A model generated the notes under the pieces. The model ran no database searches, had not been told where the DNA came from, and was given only the letters and a program-made list of their open reading frames with translations. Below are positions 11,690 through 25,009 of a stretch of 64,000 bases of DNA, piece by piece (position 1 is the stretch's first letter; each line of letters starts with the position of its first letter). A program made the position numbers and the translations under genes. Origin of the DNA: Motacilla alba alba (taxonomy: Eukaryota > Chordata > Aves > Passeriformes > Motacillidae); the NCBI RefSeq assembly GCF_015832195.1, contig NC_052016.1:82683047-82747046 (forward strand), in the 5' to 3' direction.

Positions 11690-12480
11690 TAACAAGCTGA
11701 GCTATTGCCAGGAAGTGTTTAAACTGACAAATGTTGTCAACGCTCTTTCCTTGCAAAGATTAATTTTTTTGGGGTGTGTAGTGTGTAACATTAGTTTGAT
11801 TTCTGTCAAAACATACGTCGATTACTTTATTTGACAAAGCAGTTGTTAGTTCAGGAGGACACAGAAGGTCTCTCAGTAACAACAGGAAGGTATGAGCGCA
11901 CCGGTGACAAGTGGAAGTCCCTGTGTTTGTGCTTGAATTCATCATAAATTTGGGTGCATTAAAATACGGAGCAGATACAAATGTTGGGAGCTGCATTGTG
12001 CAGCCCAGCCCTGTGCTCAGTAGTCACAAGTTGTTCTTGCAGTTTACAAGACTTTGCTATTATAGTGGCAACCCACATATATCAAATGTGATGGAGTGAC
12101 AAACGTCTCGTAAAGGCCAGACGTGCTGACATTATACAGGCATTTATAGTGCTGTATGTACTTGCAGCTGCACAGAATGCATACTGATAATTGCATACAT
12201 AAAACAGGGCAAATGAAGGTACACGATATTTATAGAGGTTTGCTGTAAGGTGAATGGTCACATAAAGAAATTCAAGAAAAGGATCGCTGCATTACTCTGT
12301 GTTCTGGAAAGGAAAAGATCAATCAAAAAAAATTTGCTAACAGGAGAAAAATGAAACGTAGGCTTTTTGGGAACATACATCAGTTTTACGATTTCAGCAG
12401 CTGAGGTTATAATATGGATGCATTCTTTGTGCTGCAGAATCTTCCAAATTCCAGAAATGGTCAAGCAGACTTTGCCCGTC
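11690..12480. promoter_or_regulatory. Candidate conserved non-coding element
   Basis: About a dozen CpG dinucleotides lie in roughly 750 bases, while neighbouring kilobases have few. They occur in short non-repetitive contexts such as 'acatacgtcgat', 'gagcgcaccggtg', 'aaacgtctcgtaaagg' and 'gtacacgat'. The stretch also has homeodomain-like TAAT cores, a 'catttatag' site, and two copies of 'tgcatac' at 12178-12184 and 12192-12198. Retained CpGs and mixed motif content without coding potential are typical of conserved enhancers in gene deserts. This is inference only; no conservation data were available. Confidence 0.3.
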
Positions 12481-15400
12481 TGCCTTCCATTTTTGTAGAG
12501 CTTTCATAGGCAGTTAGAGACAGTAAGAGGCAAAAAGAAATACTGAAGAAGAATATGGGCTGGCTCGTGCTGCTGTAGGCACCTTCCTTCCTGTTTTATT
12601 TTATTGCAACCATAATTTATCACGAAGTAACCCCTTTCAGCCCTCATGGCACATCCTGCTGCCTCTTTTGCTGAGTGCTCTTCAGGTAGACCCAGTGGAT
12701 AATACCTTTTTTTTTTTTTGAGTGTCATAGAACTGGTTGTAATTTGGGTTCTAAGTCCTACAGTTAGGATTTTACTTATAGGTAAATCAATGGAGTTGGA
12801 TGTGAAGGGGAAAGATGATGCAATTAGTTGTCTGGACATTCTAATTTGAACCAGTTTTCATGAAATAATTAGCAATTTCACATTATCTCTTGATTTGAGC
12901 TGGAACAGTTATTAGGCCCTTCAGATAGAATCTTCTATATTCATGAAATCCAGAAGCAACAAAAAAAACCACCTTGAAATAAAGTAAGGATCTGTCCTTG
13001 AATGTTACTTTTTCATTCTGCTTTCCAATATAAACTTAAGTTGTAGCTTTTCTGCAACATGTAGTTAGTGTGTGGGGAAAAGCTACTTTTTAAATATAAT
13101 ATATTTATGCTTTTCTTTATGTTCTTCTTTATGCTCTAAGGAATGGTTGGAATACTACAGTGAGTAAAAAGGAAGAAAAATAATTAATTAATAATTTTAT
13201 CTATGCCAGCTGTGGCTTTGAATCCATATTTCTTGCTACTTTTCTCAAGATACGCAGACCTAGAAATAATGTTTCAGAGTAAGAAAAAAAGTGAAAATAA
13301 AAAGAAATACAGAATCTGACAAAGGGGGGGATTGTCTTATTTTTTACTTGAAAAATATCATGGAATCAAAAGGAGGACAGAGCAATGCTCTACAGTGCCC
13401 TGAAAAACAGTCCCTCTCTATATCCTGGAGAGGAGGATTTTGCATCAAAATCAGGCTCATGCTGCAGTAAGTCTCAATACAAGCACTGTATTAGTTGAGA
13501 CATGGGGAAAATGAGAGGAGGGAGCAATCAAAAGGGAAACATACAGGAAACTCCCACTTAATTTAAGACACTTCCAAATTACTAAGTTCCTGAAATAATG
13601 TTCGAGACAACTCTGAAATTTCATGCATTCTAATTACATACCGCAAAAAAAGATGAAGGTTTTTCAAGAATCTGTTTCTGATTTTCCCTTACCACGTCTG
13701 CAAAATGCAGTGATTGTTGAATGTACTGCCCTCTAGATCAGGAGACCGAGTTCAATTGAGTGCTGTCACTGCATAATAACAATGTTCTTCTTCATCAAAT
13801 GTTTGCTACTTTGTGGGCCAAAGGTTGCCTGTTTCCCCAAGCTGTGGGATTTATCACGGTTGTTTTAGTTCTAAGAATTTTGCGCAAGAGGCAGTGGTAA
13901 TGCTCCTGATATAGAGATATCAGAAGGTTTAACTAGCTATACTTTGTGCAGCTCGTGAGAAAAATTTGGGCACACATAATTTAATTTCTAGCTCTTTACA
14001 GGCAGGGTTTGAAAGACACTTTCCAAAATGCCGAGCTGATTTGTTTTTTGGAAATAAAATATATTTTTGCTAGTGTATAACTTTTTACCTGAAGGTGTAA
14101 ATGAGAAATGGCCTAAACCAAATTATAAAAAATAATGCCTATGGGTACACCATGCAGATAGAATAGAGAAGGTTAGTATATTCTGAAAAGTTTGCATACC
14201 AGTGGGGATGAGACCAATGTTTTTTGTCATCTGGTCCTCATGACTATTAAAAAAAATGCAGAAGGCGTTTCTATGCAATATACCATAAAACAGTTTGGAA
14301 GCAGAAATCCTTTTGTTCATAATCACATAATTGTACTTCTGTTCCAAAATATGTTTATCCATACTCTGAAGTTTTGGAGTCTCGCTTGTTATAGGTTCTG
14401 GACTTCTAAACATTTACACTTACTTTGAGCAGATTTTAATTTTTGTAGAAGATTCTAAATGCTAAGCAGAAGCATTTTCACTGAGGATTGCATTTGCTGT
14501 AAAGGAACAGCAAATGGGTGTTAATACCAGTGAAAATATTTACACATGGAGAATTTTCTTGGGTTTTTTGTTAAGTTTGCATAATGTCTCTGGAACATTT
14601 CTCCCCTTATCCTCCTGCACCAATACATTAAAGCCTTCCAGAACAGCAGGGATGCTGTATTAGCATTTGCATTGTTTTCATAAAATTATCATCAGATTCC
14701 TTTTGTTCAAGTAGATCTCATATGATCTTTCTTAATAGCAGAAGAAATAAAAGCAGCTTGCTGGCTGCAAAAGGGAAGGATTTGCTGGGAATCAGAGGGT
14801 GGCCCTAGCAAAAGAGTAGTGCTAGGGAGCTTGAATCCAGATCAAATAACAATCTCAAAAGTGTGGGGAACACGGACAAACGTAGGAACTCTGTCTTCTG
14901 AGAGCTGGACTGAATCCCTTAATTAAAGCCTGCTCTGCTAATTGCTTAAGAAATCTCTTTTAGATTTTTTGACTGCATGCAGGTGAAGCTTTACTAATAA
15001 AAAAAAGTGAAAAAAAAATCACCCATTGTAGTTTCAAGTACTTTGTGGTCAGTCTTTGGTTTTTGCTGCTTTATGTGTTAATCTGTAAGCAATGTAGCTG
15101 TCTAAACAAAGGATATGCAAAAAATGCTATGGTTGGGAAGCAGATAGCTGAAACAACATACATTTATATTCCACCTTCAGTCATTTAGTATTGTTTGGAG
15201 AAATAATTCAACAGTGTGATTAAAAGAAAATATATGCACAATTTAATGTGCGTAACCAAGGTAATGCTGAGGTCTGCTAGGAAGGAAGAGGATTTATTTT
15301 GGAGCCTGTGTATAAAAATGTTTATTAATTGGTTTCTCAGGATTGTGTCTGAAATTCAGTTTCCTGTTTTGACTTCCAGTTTCACAGAATCTGCCTGTGT

Positions 15401-16499
15401 GAGAGCTGAATCCTGAATCTCTCAAAAATGCTGACATTAATTTTTAGGCTTTGAATCCAATTTTGAAGGAAGCTTTTACTGCAGGGAGTTGAATTAGGGC
15501 CTATAAACTGTACAGTCTGTGATGACACATGGAAAAGATGTGGTAACTTTTTATAATAAGAGCTTGTGTTTTCAAATACTTGACACTTTTTGAAACTTTA
15601 TAACTGTAGTTCTCTTTCAATTGTCCTCTGAATTCTTGCTGCCCCATGCATACTTTGCCTGGTTAAAAAAAAAATTCTGATCTTCTCTTTCCATCTGGAA
15701 GGCCATTTTACTCATAGATAAGGGTCCAGGCTTTCAGCACAGGTTTCAGGGAGAAGTTAAGGGTCCAGCCTTGCACTGACAGGTTGAATTTAGTGCTGTT
15801 AAAATGCATGCTGTCCTGCTGCAGTGTATTTAGGGATGTAGTTGCAGTAGTAAGTTCCAAAATGTCTGCTACTTTTCTGCTCATTTAAGGAGTGTTTATC
15901 ATGGCTGACTCAAAATCTGTAGCTTGTGGATCTCAAGCAGACTTTTGCCCTTCCTATAGTCTTCTGTTTAGCTCTGATAGTATATGTATTAATTTAATAA
16001 GAAGAATGCAATCATGAGCAGTGGTCATGATGGAAATACTTGGTGGAACTGTGCAACTGCATGGCTTCTGAAATTGCTGTCTAAAATCAGAATTCACATC
16101 TAGTGTTTTCAAGGTCAGCCATCTGAAGCAATTACATCATTTTTCATTGATGAAATGTTACATTAATAATATCTGTATGTTGATGAAGTGTTATTGACAG
16201 GCATTGGTAGTTTTCTTTTGCTGCTACTGCTAAAAACTATGTATTTCTGCAGACTTCTGATAGCACAGGTAAACAGTTTTACATAAAAATTCAGTGATCA
16301 CATAGAGAGCTGCTTAGAAACATGTTAACTAATGATTCAATTGTGTCTCATTTATAAAATATGAAAAGTCTTTTTTTTTTTTGTGAGATTAATTCTTTTT
16401 TTTAGGGATTTGTGGAAATGAATTCACAATACTCAGCTCACTAAAAATTCTGACACATAAATACAATTTTATTTCCAGCAAAAAAAAAAAAAAGTTGTC
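12481..16499. other. AT-rich non-coding sequence with small simple repeats
   Basis: Holds a T12 run at 12709-12720, a TTAATTAATTAAT patch near 13184, a G7 run at about 13325 and an A14 run at 16480-16493. The last lies just before a CR1 end but on the wrong side to be its tail. No gene is supported. A 111-codon minus-strand frame at 12504-12839 includes translated homopolymer lysines and is not convincing. Confidence 0.6.
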
Positions 16500-16622
16500 T
16501 ACTTGGATGGGACTTTGAATGACCAGGTCTGGTGGGAGGTAACTCTGCCTCCGTCAGGGTGGTTGGAACTAGATGATCTTTAAGGTCCCTTCTAACCCAA
16601 ACCATTCTATGATTCTGTGATT
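16500..16622 (+). mobile_element. CR1 LINE 3' end, well preserved
   Basis: Clear avian CR1 terminus: 'acttggatgggactttga', 'ccaggtctggtgggaggt', 'ggttggaactagatgatctt' and 'taaggtcccttctaaccc', then the end 'accattctatgattctgtga', which contains the ATTCTRTG repeat that marks the CR1 3' end. The copy is cut off at the 5' end and has no coding capacity. It is the least diverged CR1 end in the window. Confidence 0.95.
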
Positions 16623-19600
16623 ATCAAACCTGTGATTATAGAAATGCAGTGAGCAGATCTTAATCCATCTGTTAAGAAAGAGATCCAAAACGAGCTCCTT
16701 AGACTGCTTTGGATTCCCCAGTGTAAAGCTCTGTTTTATAGTCACTCAAAGACACATCTTCATCCCTCAACCCTATTGCTGGAAGCTCTGAAACTGATCT
16801 AGGTATTTGCTAAGGAGAGACTTTTTTTGTTGTACTTTGGATATTCTGAAATTGTGCGGAAGAGATAAAGCATTTGTTAGCATGTCACAGTACCCACTTA
16901 GAAATCTGCTAAGCAGTCCTGGATGAAAAATCCTGGCAAGCACGCCTAGCTCAAATCTGTGTAAATTAAATATGTTAAAAAATGTTGGCTCCCATGCTGT
17001 CTATTTTGCATGTTGTAAACGTTTCTAAAAACTGATCAGTAAGTGGAAGAAAAAAAATGCTTTGTTTTTTGATTTCAGCATTAAAACTGAAAGGTGTCTC
17101 TATGTTATATATACATTACATGGCAGATTATGCTTTCTGCATGCCATTCAGGTTCCTTTTGAGAGACAGCTGCTTCCTAAAGGAAATGTTGGTTTTGTAG
17201 CTAATCTTTCTTGAATGTCAGTAGGCATCTGGATAGATTTACTTGTTCTCCTTCAGTTCCTCCTGCCTTATTAACTTCTACTTTTGTTAGGACCTAGTTT
17301 TACTCTTCCTCCAACTGAAACGGACATTTCCTTAAGGGAGCAAAAATAACTGTGTTGAGTCAGGTAGCAATTCCTGTGTTTGATGGTCACCTCTGAATGA
17401 ATGAGATGAGCTCTTGCACTGCCCTCCTGTCTGGTGACCTGCTGAAAAGTGTCTCTAGCCAACAGACTTAATGTCTTCTATGTCCACTTATGTCATCTGT
17501 GAGTCTATGTACTAAGAATGCAATTGATGCAAACATGTATGGGAAATAATGTGTGTAGTCCTTACTGAGTCATGATAGCTCCCAGACCAATGGTAGCTCT
17601 CCACTTTGAGAGGACAAGAAATTTATATCCTTGTCGATCTCTGCCCTATCTTTTCTAAATACACCATTCTGAATCCCATAACCCAGTAATGAATCTGAAA
17701 TCTAAGAGAAAGCTCTGAGGTTCATAACACTTGAATGTGTGTTAACACAAAGTGTTGCAGTATGAAAACTGCAATGTGAATATGTGAATAACCATAATTC
17801 AATCTTAAGGTGTCACAAATGTTTAGACATTAAATGAAGCCATAGTTTAACTTAAGTAGTAAGAGAGTGAAGAAGAGGGCTACAGTTGTCTCAGCAAGAC
17901 CGATGAGGGAGAATAATGTGGAATGACAGCACTAAATGCAGTAAGATTCAGCTGGAAAGTGAAAGAAATTGCAGCATTTTTTGTTTCTACTGTCCTTGCT
18001 TGCCTTTTTGCCTTTTCCTCAGCCAGAGAGTTAAAATATGAAGATCCATGTAGTGCACTGTGCAGCCCTGGGGCCCACCTCATGAAGCAGATTGAGGGAC
18101 CCCATTAGTGCTTGTTTGTCACATTGTCCCATCGCTCAGCACTGGAGAGCCTGGTTTAGTCCCTTTCCCTCTTCCAGGGTAGTTTGAAGCTCTGTCAATG
18201 AGCCACACCTAGCTCCTGTGCTAGAGATCTTTCTTTCTCCCCTCTGAGATATGGGCATTACATCAGGTGTCCATAAGCCAGGCATTGAGTAGGTCATCCC
18301 ATGGATATTTATCATATTTGAAAAGTTAGATTGTAAATGTAACTACATTTTTTTCAAAGAATGCTCTTGTGTACCCATTCCTGAGTAGCAGATGTGATTT
18401 TAGTTTGGGTTTGCTGAGGGCAATTTGGTTATTACCTGTGAGGATTGCAGTCAAAGATCATGTCTGACTACAAGTTTGGGAAGATACTTCCCGGTTTTTG
18501 CTGTGCCAGGAAAGCTGGAAAATGAATGAGCTATCCTAGAACTAGTTGGACACATGATTGCTTCATACTTATACATGAAGAGAACAAGAAAGGAATACTT
18601 CTGGTAATCTGAGGGGGAAAAAGTTCACTAAATTCTTAAAGTTATTTGGAATTCTCATGAATGCCATCAGGTGCCCAAGTTTTTAAATTGCATACTTTAG
18701 GAAGCCAGTCAATCATATTGCAGTAGTGCTTTCTATCTGTACTTTTCACTTTATGATCTAAATAGAGGAATGAATTTGTACTTAAAGGAAGACTATAAAC
18801 ATTCTGATTGCCTGTAACAGGAGTGATAGATTTTGTGTTGGATATCTTGTCAGAGAGTTTTCACGGGGACCCTTCCCCTCCACAGTATTTTAGGATTTTA
18901 TGGATTGATTGCTAAAGCTAAAAAAAAAATAAATCTATTTCATGACCATTTCTTCTGCTTCTTGCCCTTCTGTCAAATTGATATATGTACTTCAGGACTT
19001 CAGTGGAAGGAACTTTGAGATCCATGAAAATGGACTGTTCAAACTCTTCCTTCCCTAGGGTAAAGTCTATGTAATTATTTTAATAATTCTTTGTTTTTTA
19101 CAGTGAAAAGAGTTATATTATAGAGAGGTGAATAAGCAGATGAAGCAGCACTTAAAAGGGATAAAGAAAAAGAAGTTTCACCAATGAAGGCACAGGGTCA
19201 GAATCTGAAGAATGCACAGGTTGTGTGTTTGGATGGGAAGGGCTACGTCTTTTAACAAGTCTGAAGAAATAGTCTGCAAGGTGAAGATATATCCTAAGTA
19301 TAGGGAACTAGACACACCTTATATCTGAGGATGGAATTATTCACAGATATAGAGAGAAGAAAGTAAAGATCTCACAGGCCAGAAAGTAAAATTAGGAGTT
19401 CTCTTTTTAGCCATTATTATCTTAAGTCAGCAGTTAAGACCTTCTTGAAATGTATTGGTGTTATGCTAGCCATAAAAATTAGAGAAGTAGGAATAAAAGC
19501 CAAAATGAATGATCCTAAAAACTATATCATGACTGTATTTAAAGAAAAAATACTTGTGCCAGAAGCATTTGAAGATTAGGAGGGTGAAAATTAAGCATTG

Positions 19601-19987
19601 GTTTTGCTTTTGGCTGAGAAAAACCATAAACATTCTTTCTGAGAAAGTTGTGTCCATGGAATATACGGACAGTAGTTGTGCTGAAGTAGAGAAGCTACAG
19701 ACACTAAGAGTAATTAGAGAAAAATAAGAACTCAGAGATAACTGTATGAAAATATTTAAGGTGCTGGCATCAGCGAATGTAGGTGGTTGATTATGACTTG
19801 TTTCTGTTGCAGTTTTTATCAAACTGAAATGACTGAGCATTTGGACAGATGGGCTGTGCCTAAAGAAGTTACCATATTGGTCTTTTGTCTTCAAGTGCTG
19901 TGAGGAGGACTGGAAAATAGCTTATACAAGTCTTAGTTTCCTTCATATAAATATTGCAGCTCCAGGATCCAGAGCAGTATTAAGTAC
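16623..19987. other. Non-coding, nothing recognised
   Basis: No supported gene. The longest frame, 142 codons on the minus strand at 19466-19894, is rich in F, S and Y, as expected from translating A-rich DNA in reverse, and shows no domain. Overlapping frames at 17880-18108 on both strands look like chance. Confidence 0.6.
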
Positions 19988-20051
19988 ACTACTGCTACTA
20001 CTACTACTATTAATAATAATGATAATGATGATGATAGTAACAATAACAAGA
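19988..20051. repeat. Compound trinucleotide repeat (CTA/ATT/ATG)
   Basis: A run of CTA units changes into TAA/AAT units and then into ATG/ATA units. Short interrupted trinucleotide microsatellite of mixed composition. On the minus strand it yields a stretch of I and S codons that is not a protein. Confidence 0.85.
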
Positions 20052-20830
20052 GCAACTCTGTTGGCAATAAGAACATATGAGTGAGAGCACTGGATGAATC
20101 TGAAGAGACGTTTTACTGTAATGCTGTACATCTGAGATCCACCACTATCTGCTGGTAAAGGAAGAGTAGAAGTTCTAGGGAGCATACAATGATGTTTGCA
20201 TACTCACCCAGCCTCCAGCAGTTTATAGGTCTTGGGTTTTATTAATATTTCTTAAATTAATTTCTTCTGTGATTCAGGCAGCATTGCATTTCACATTTCA
20301 GTAAATTTGATGATGGGCATAGCCTGACATAGCCAGTCATTTTTCTATGGAAATGATAGCTACAAGTAGAATCTGACATATACTTCACTACTGGTCCTCC
20401 CTAACTTCTGCTAGCAGCAGAGAACTTTCTTTTAAAGATATTGACTCAGTCCATTTGTCTTCGCATAATTTCCTAGTATAAAGTACTGTTCTTTTTCTCT
20501 TACTATGATTTGCCATGTTCAGAAAAGGCAGGAGAGACAACAGGATTTCAAAGGGTGAAAAAAATAACGGTATTGTGGCTTTGTTTTGTAAAAGATGAGA
20601 AAGTAAGAGATAGTTCTTACGGAAAAAATTGTCTCACTGCATGTTCTTTTTTTTATATCTTTGTAGCTTTGGACCTTAATAACTGTGGTTACATAGATAA
20701 ATACCTGTCAGATTTCAAGGATTTGGTCTAAGAATCAGTATTTTAGTGTCAGACTTTAAAACCCATTTAAAGCAGTTGAATGATATAAGACACATCATAC
20801 TACTCCGGTCTGGAAATATAATTAATCTCC
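20052..20830. other. Non-coding, nothing recognised
   Basis: Unique AT-rich sequence with no gene or repeat that I can name. Confidence 0.55.
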
Positions 20831-20893
20831 TTTTTTTGGTTTTTTGGGTTTTTTTGGGGGGATTTTTTTCTTTGTTTTGTTTTGTTTTGTTTT
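20831..20893. repeat. T/G-rich low-complexity tract
   Basis: Long T runs are separated by GG, GGG and GGGGGG, then four TTTTG units at about 20872-20893. The plus strand is almost wholly T and G, so the minus strand is A and C. Confidence 0.9.
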
Positions 20894-23883
20894 AAGAGGG
20901 ATTTTGACTGTGTTATTTTAAGTAGCTTTAATTTTAGTTAGTTTTATTTTTTAAAAAATATGTTAACACTTAAGCTGAGTAATTTCTCAGGAGTGACTTT
21001 TCGAGTGTTTTTTTTGAAAGCAAGCTCATTACTTTTTCTTAAACCAGCTAGCTTTCAAGTCTATTGTACTGTCTAACATTCTACAGTGTGAAGCATCTAA
21101 TGTGCTTTCTGAGCACATGGTGCTTGAATATCATATAACAGCAAATTTTTCCTTCTATCTTATTTTTGTGGAGTTGATTTTTTTTTTTTTTACAGGAAAG
21201 TTCTATGTATTTCATTGGAAGTATTATATGGTAAAGACTTGGGTAGGTGAAGAATGTTGTTTGCTCTTGGAACTCTGCTGGGCCATCTTTGCTGAATCAT
21301 AACAAATATGTATCCAATGCTCCCAAAGTCAGGATATATTGGGAGTCCAACATAATATCTTAAGAATTGCTTAGGTTCTCCTGTGCTTTGTCAGTGAATG
21401 TTTTAGTGAGCTAAATTTAAAGAAGCTAAGTCTATAAAACCAATCAATCCCTTTTGAACAAGATGTGACAGAAGGAGCAGTAATCCATGGCATTGATAGC
21501 AGATAGGTCTGTACTTAAGTGAAGTTACCAAATTCACTTTGTATTGATAAATCTGGTCACATTTATAATGAAATGTTTTTGAAGCCATACACTTCCAATT
21601 TTGACTTTGTTCCCACTACTTCAAACAACTGATATAGCTAATGCAGTCAGAAGTGTGGTTTGGTTTGCATTGGTTTGGTTTGGTAGGAACTCTCATAAAT
21701 ACTAATTCAGTCATGAAATAAGAGGGCTGACTTCAGCTGAGTATGTCCACATATATTTGATTATATCCACAACATTTGGCCTAAGTAAGCTGATACAGGG
21801 AAGCACCATGTTGAACCATAAATGTGTTTGAAAAATACCTCTCCCACCAACGGCGAGACTGCCAGCTTTAATGTGTTACTGGGAATCAAAATGAGAGACA
21901 TCAATGTAGTAGAACACAAAAAGCTTGAAATGCTATGGGATTCATTTGTTCTTAAAGAAACAAAACTCCTTTTTTTGTCATTTCAGTGTAGGAATCTTTA
22001 TTTTTGATAAACAGTAACTGTAGAAGTAAGGAGAAAGCAAATATAGTGGGACTAAGAAAATATATAGGGACTAAAGATTAGTATATGAATAACATGACCT
22101 TCTTTATGTGATCATGAAAAATACAACAGCCAAATTTTTCACTTATTTGAATGCAAAAAAAGCTATGTAGCTGGAAAAATACATTGCCAATAGCAGAAAT
22201 AAAAATCAGTGCTGCAATGTAGCAGGACTTGCAAATTCCTGAAGCTGTCGCAAACAAAGAATGGATAGTTTCTACCACATGTATAAGTTACTTGAAGAGC
22301 CTCTTGTAAATGTTTGTACATAGAAGAAAAATGGTATTTGGATCCATTTATTTCTGTGTCTCTTAAGGTCATTCTTTGGAGATACTGAATCATTTTAATT
22401 GTGTTCAGCCTGTTTTAGGGTATTTTTATGTTAGCTGCCAGACAACACTTAAAATTAATTTAAGGAAGTTGATAACATTTGGTTGTATTTTATTCACAGA
22501 ATATGTTTGATTTATAACTAGCTGTTTTGTTAACACCACGGCAGTTATGGCCTGTTTGCTTGGAGGGCTTTTGAATTATATAAAGCAATTATTTTACTTT
22601 GCTACATACAGAATCTGTAAAACTGCTAACCTACAACTTGAAGAAATCCTTAATCACTTGGAAACTCCTTGTAGGCAGCAGAGAACCTGCCAAAGCCTGT
22701 GAAGATTCTTACCACACATGTAAGTTGCTTCCTCAAGGCAGGCAACTTTTGAGTTTTGTGGAATGATCTGAAACTGTAATTCTGGGGTATTTTGTGTTTG
22801 CTTATGCCCTTTTTGCATTATTTTATAACCTGCAGGAGCCAAAATGATGGTCTGTAGGAGGGTATTAAGGCCCCTGGCTCATGTTCACAGATAGTTTCCA
22901 GGATGACTAAAAATGTTTATTTTTTCCTTTATTGCCATACCTAACACTCAGCTGCACTAATGTAAAGTGCTGTTATTTTTAACTTAGAAAATACACAGGA
23001 CTGTGAAGACCAGTGGAGTGGGAAGGTTTCCCTTTCTGCTGTTCCCTGTGTAACTTCCAGGTGTGAGAGGAGTGTACAGCCAGGATGGTCCCTGCTTCAG
23101 CCATTTCCACAAATGCCATTTGGAAGCATTCCCCATGCAAGCCTGAGTCCTAGTTTTTCACCCCCTGAAATACTGCTTTTTGGTGCTGAATTCTCAGGCT
23201 TTCTCTACTCTACTACACCGTAATCACGGCTATCATAAGCAGTTCTCTGATTCTTTCGTTGATGAAACTTAGCTTTTCAATACAAAAAAGTCATCTGAGT
23301 GGTGAGTTTAGTTGCTTCTGCAGATTTTATGAAAAGCATAAAATCACATTATTAAAGTCACCCAGGTGTGAAAGTACTAGATATTGCTTGTATTTCTATT
23401 TCTTGATCTTAAAACAGAACATGAGCTTTGAGAAAATTGTCTGCCATGTTATTGTTCCTGTTTGAAATTGTAGGATGTGGCTTAAATATATGGGCATATG
23501 TGTGTAAAGCACTTAAAACACTGCAAATGGATCTAGACAAGCCAAATTATTTTGTCTTGCAGTTGTAAAAACTATCAAGTGCTATTAAAACCAATGATCT
23601 GAAAAAAAGCCCAAAAAACCAGATAAGGGTCATGAGATAAGGCAGTGAAATTGTCTTTTGAGGTAACTTAGTTGCATTGTAATTTCCATCAAGAAAATGG
23701 AATGATTATTTCATTTCTGCATATTCAGGAGTTGGTAAATACTTTAACATTTTTTTCCTAGTGTCATGAAAGAATACCCATTTTAAAAATATTTTATGCA
23801 TGCCCTCTTGTACGAATTTTTAAGATTTCGTTTTTCTGTAATAATGCTTTTAAGTAGAATAAATCAGAACTTCTAATGAAAAG
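20894..23883. other. AT-rich non-coding sequence
   Basis: No gene is supported. It contains a T13 run at about 21178-21191 and a short TTTGG-type patch at 21656-21685. Small frames on both strands (for example 22078-22278 and 22163-22393 in overlapping frames) have no family resemblance. Confidence 0.6.
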
Positions 23884-23930
23884 TAAAATAGTTCTGCAAT
23901 GGATTGCATGATAAAATAGTTCTGCAATGG
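23884..23930. repeat. 19-base direct duplication, period 28
   Basis: The 19-base word 'taaaatagttctgcaatgg' occurs at 23884-23902 and again, identical, at 23912-23930. The identity suggests a recent local tandem duplication. Confidence 0.9.
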
Positions 23931-25009
23931 TTTAATAACAAGAATAGAAAAAGGAATTTTTTTTTAATTCTACTCTGAATATGCTGAGAGAAAAGTCTAC
24001 TTTTACAATACCACATATATTTTTACAATATCTGCATATATTCAGATTATCTGAATATTTAAAACACATGTATTTCTGGGAATTGCTTTATAGTTCAGTG
24101 CAGTTCGATGTTTCAAAATTAAAAGTACTGGTATAAAATATTTACATCAGACAGGAGGATAAGCTAACCTCTAAAATTGCCTCAAACATTATGTTACCTA
24201 CAATTTATTTTCATATTTGTGGTGCTGTGAGAATCGCTGTAAGTTCATTGTTGGCCATGTGCTTAAATGTTGTTTCCAGTATTGCTGCTTTCTGAAATGA
24301 CATATATAAGACAATCTTAAAATCACTGTCAAGGTATATTTCTACATGAGGGCACGTTTAATACTTTTGTGCATACCTTGTGGAGGAGGTGGTATTTTCA
24401 GTCAATTATTCAATAAGGACATGCTTTGCATTGTCACTTGAAATATTCAAGCATCTTGTTTGCTAGTCATATCCTGTTGGAATTTTTTTGCACCCTTTTG
24501 TTCTTGGCATCTCAACTATATGTGTTATGCAGCTCAGAGACCATAATACAGGTTTTGGGTTTTTTAAATAACTGATTTTCTTTCTTTATATATGCATCAT
24601 TTAGTGAGCATATGATAGTTGAATTCCTACAAGTTTTCTTTTAAAGTAATTTTAAAAATACTCAATCCTTTTTATGATCAAAAATATGAGAGATTATGAG
24701 AGATACTTGAAAATAATTTATTCCTTAGAAGAATTTTGAAGAAATACTATGAATTAATTTCACATCTGTTAAACATATTGTTCAAGTGAGTAGCATGATA
24801 AAATCAGATTTATTGCCGACCTTGTCATGTGACTTTTAGGTGAAAGAGCAGCAACCTGTCTTATGTGGAAAGTTAAAACAGTAAAGGCTATGCAATAAGG
24901 TGATTGAGAAAGGGGCACTATCTGGGTGCTTTAGCCCAATACAAACTTATTTCTGTACTTGAAAAAAAAAAATCTGAAAAAATATAACTTAGTGTCCTGG
25001 CCAGGTTAT
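23931..25009. other. AT-rich non-coding sequence
   Basis: Nothing recognised apart from scattered TATA-like and TTTTACAATA-type words around 24000-24030. Confidence 0.55.

Noticed and set aside
12504..12839. 111-codon minus-strand frame
   Set aside because: Depends on a homopolymer giving several lysines; no domain.
13735..13775. tRNA- or MIR-like words ('gagttcaattg' resembling a B box)
   Set aside because: No matching A box or cloverleaf and too little similarity to a SINE consensus to call by eye.
19466..19894. 142-codon minus-strand open frame
   Set aside because: F/S/Y-rich composition follows from AT-rich DNA, with no motif, start context or splice support.
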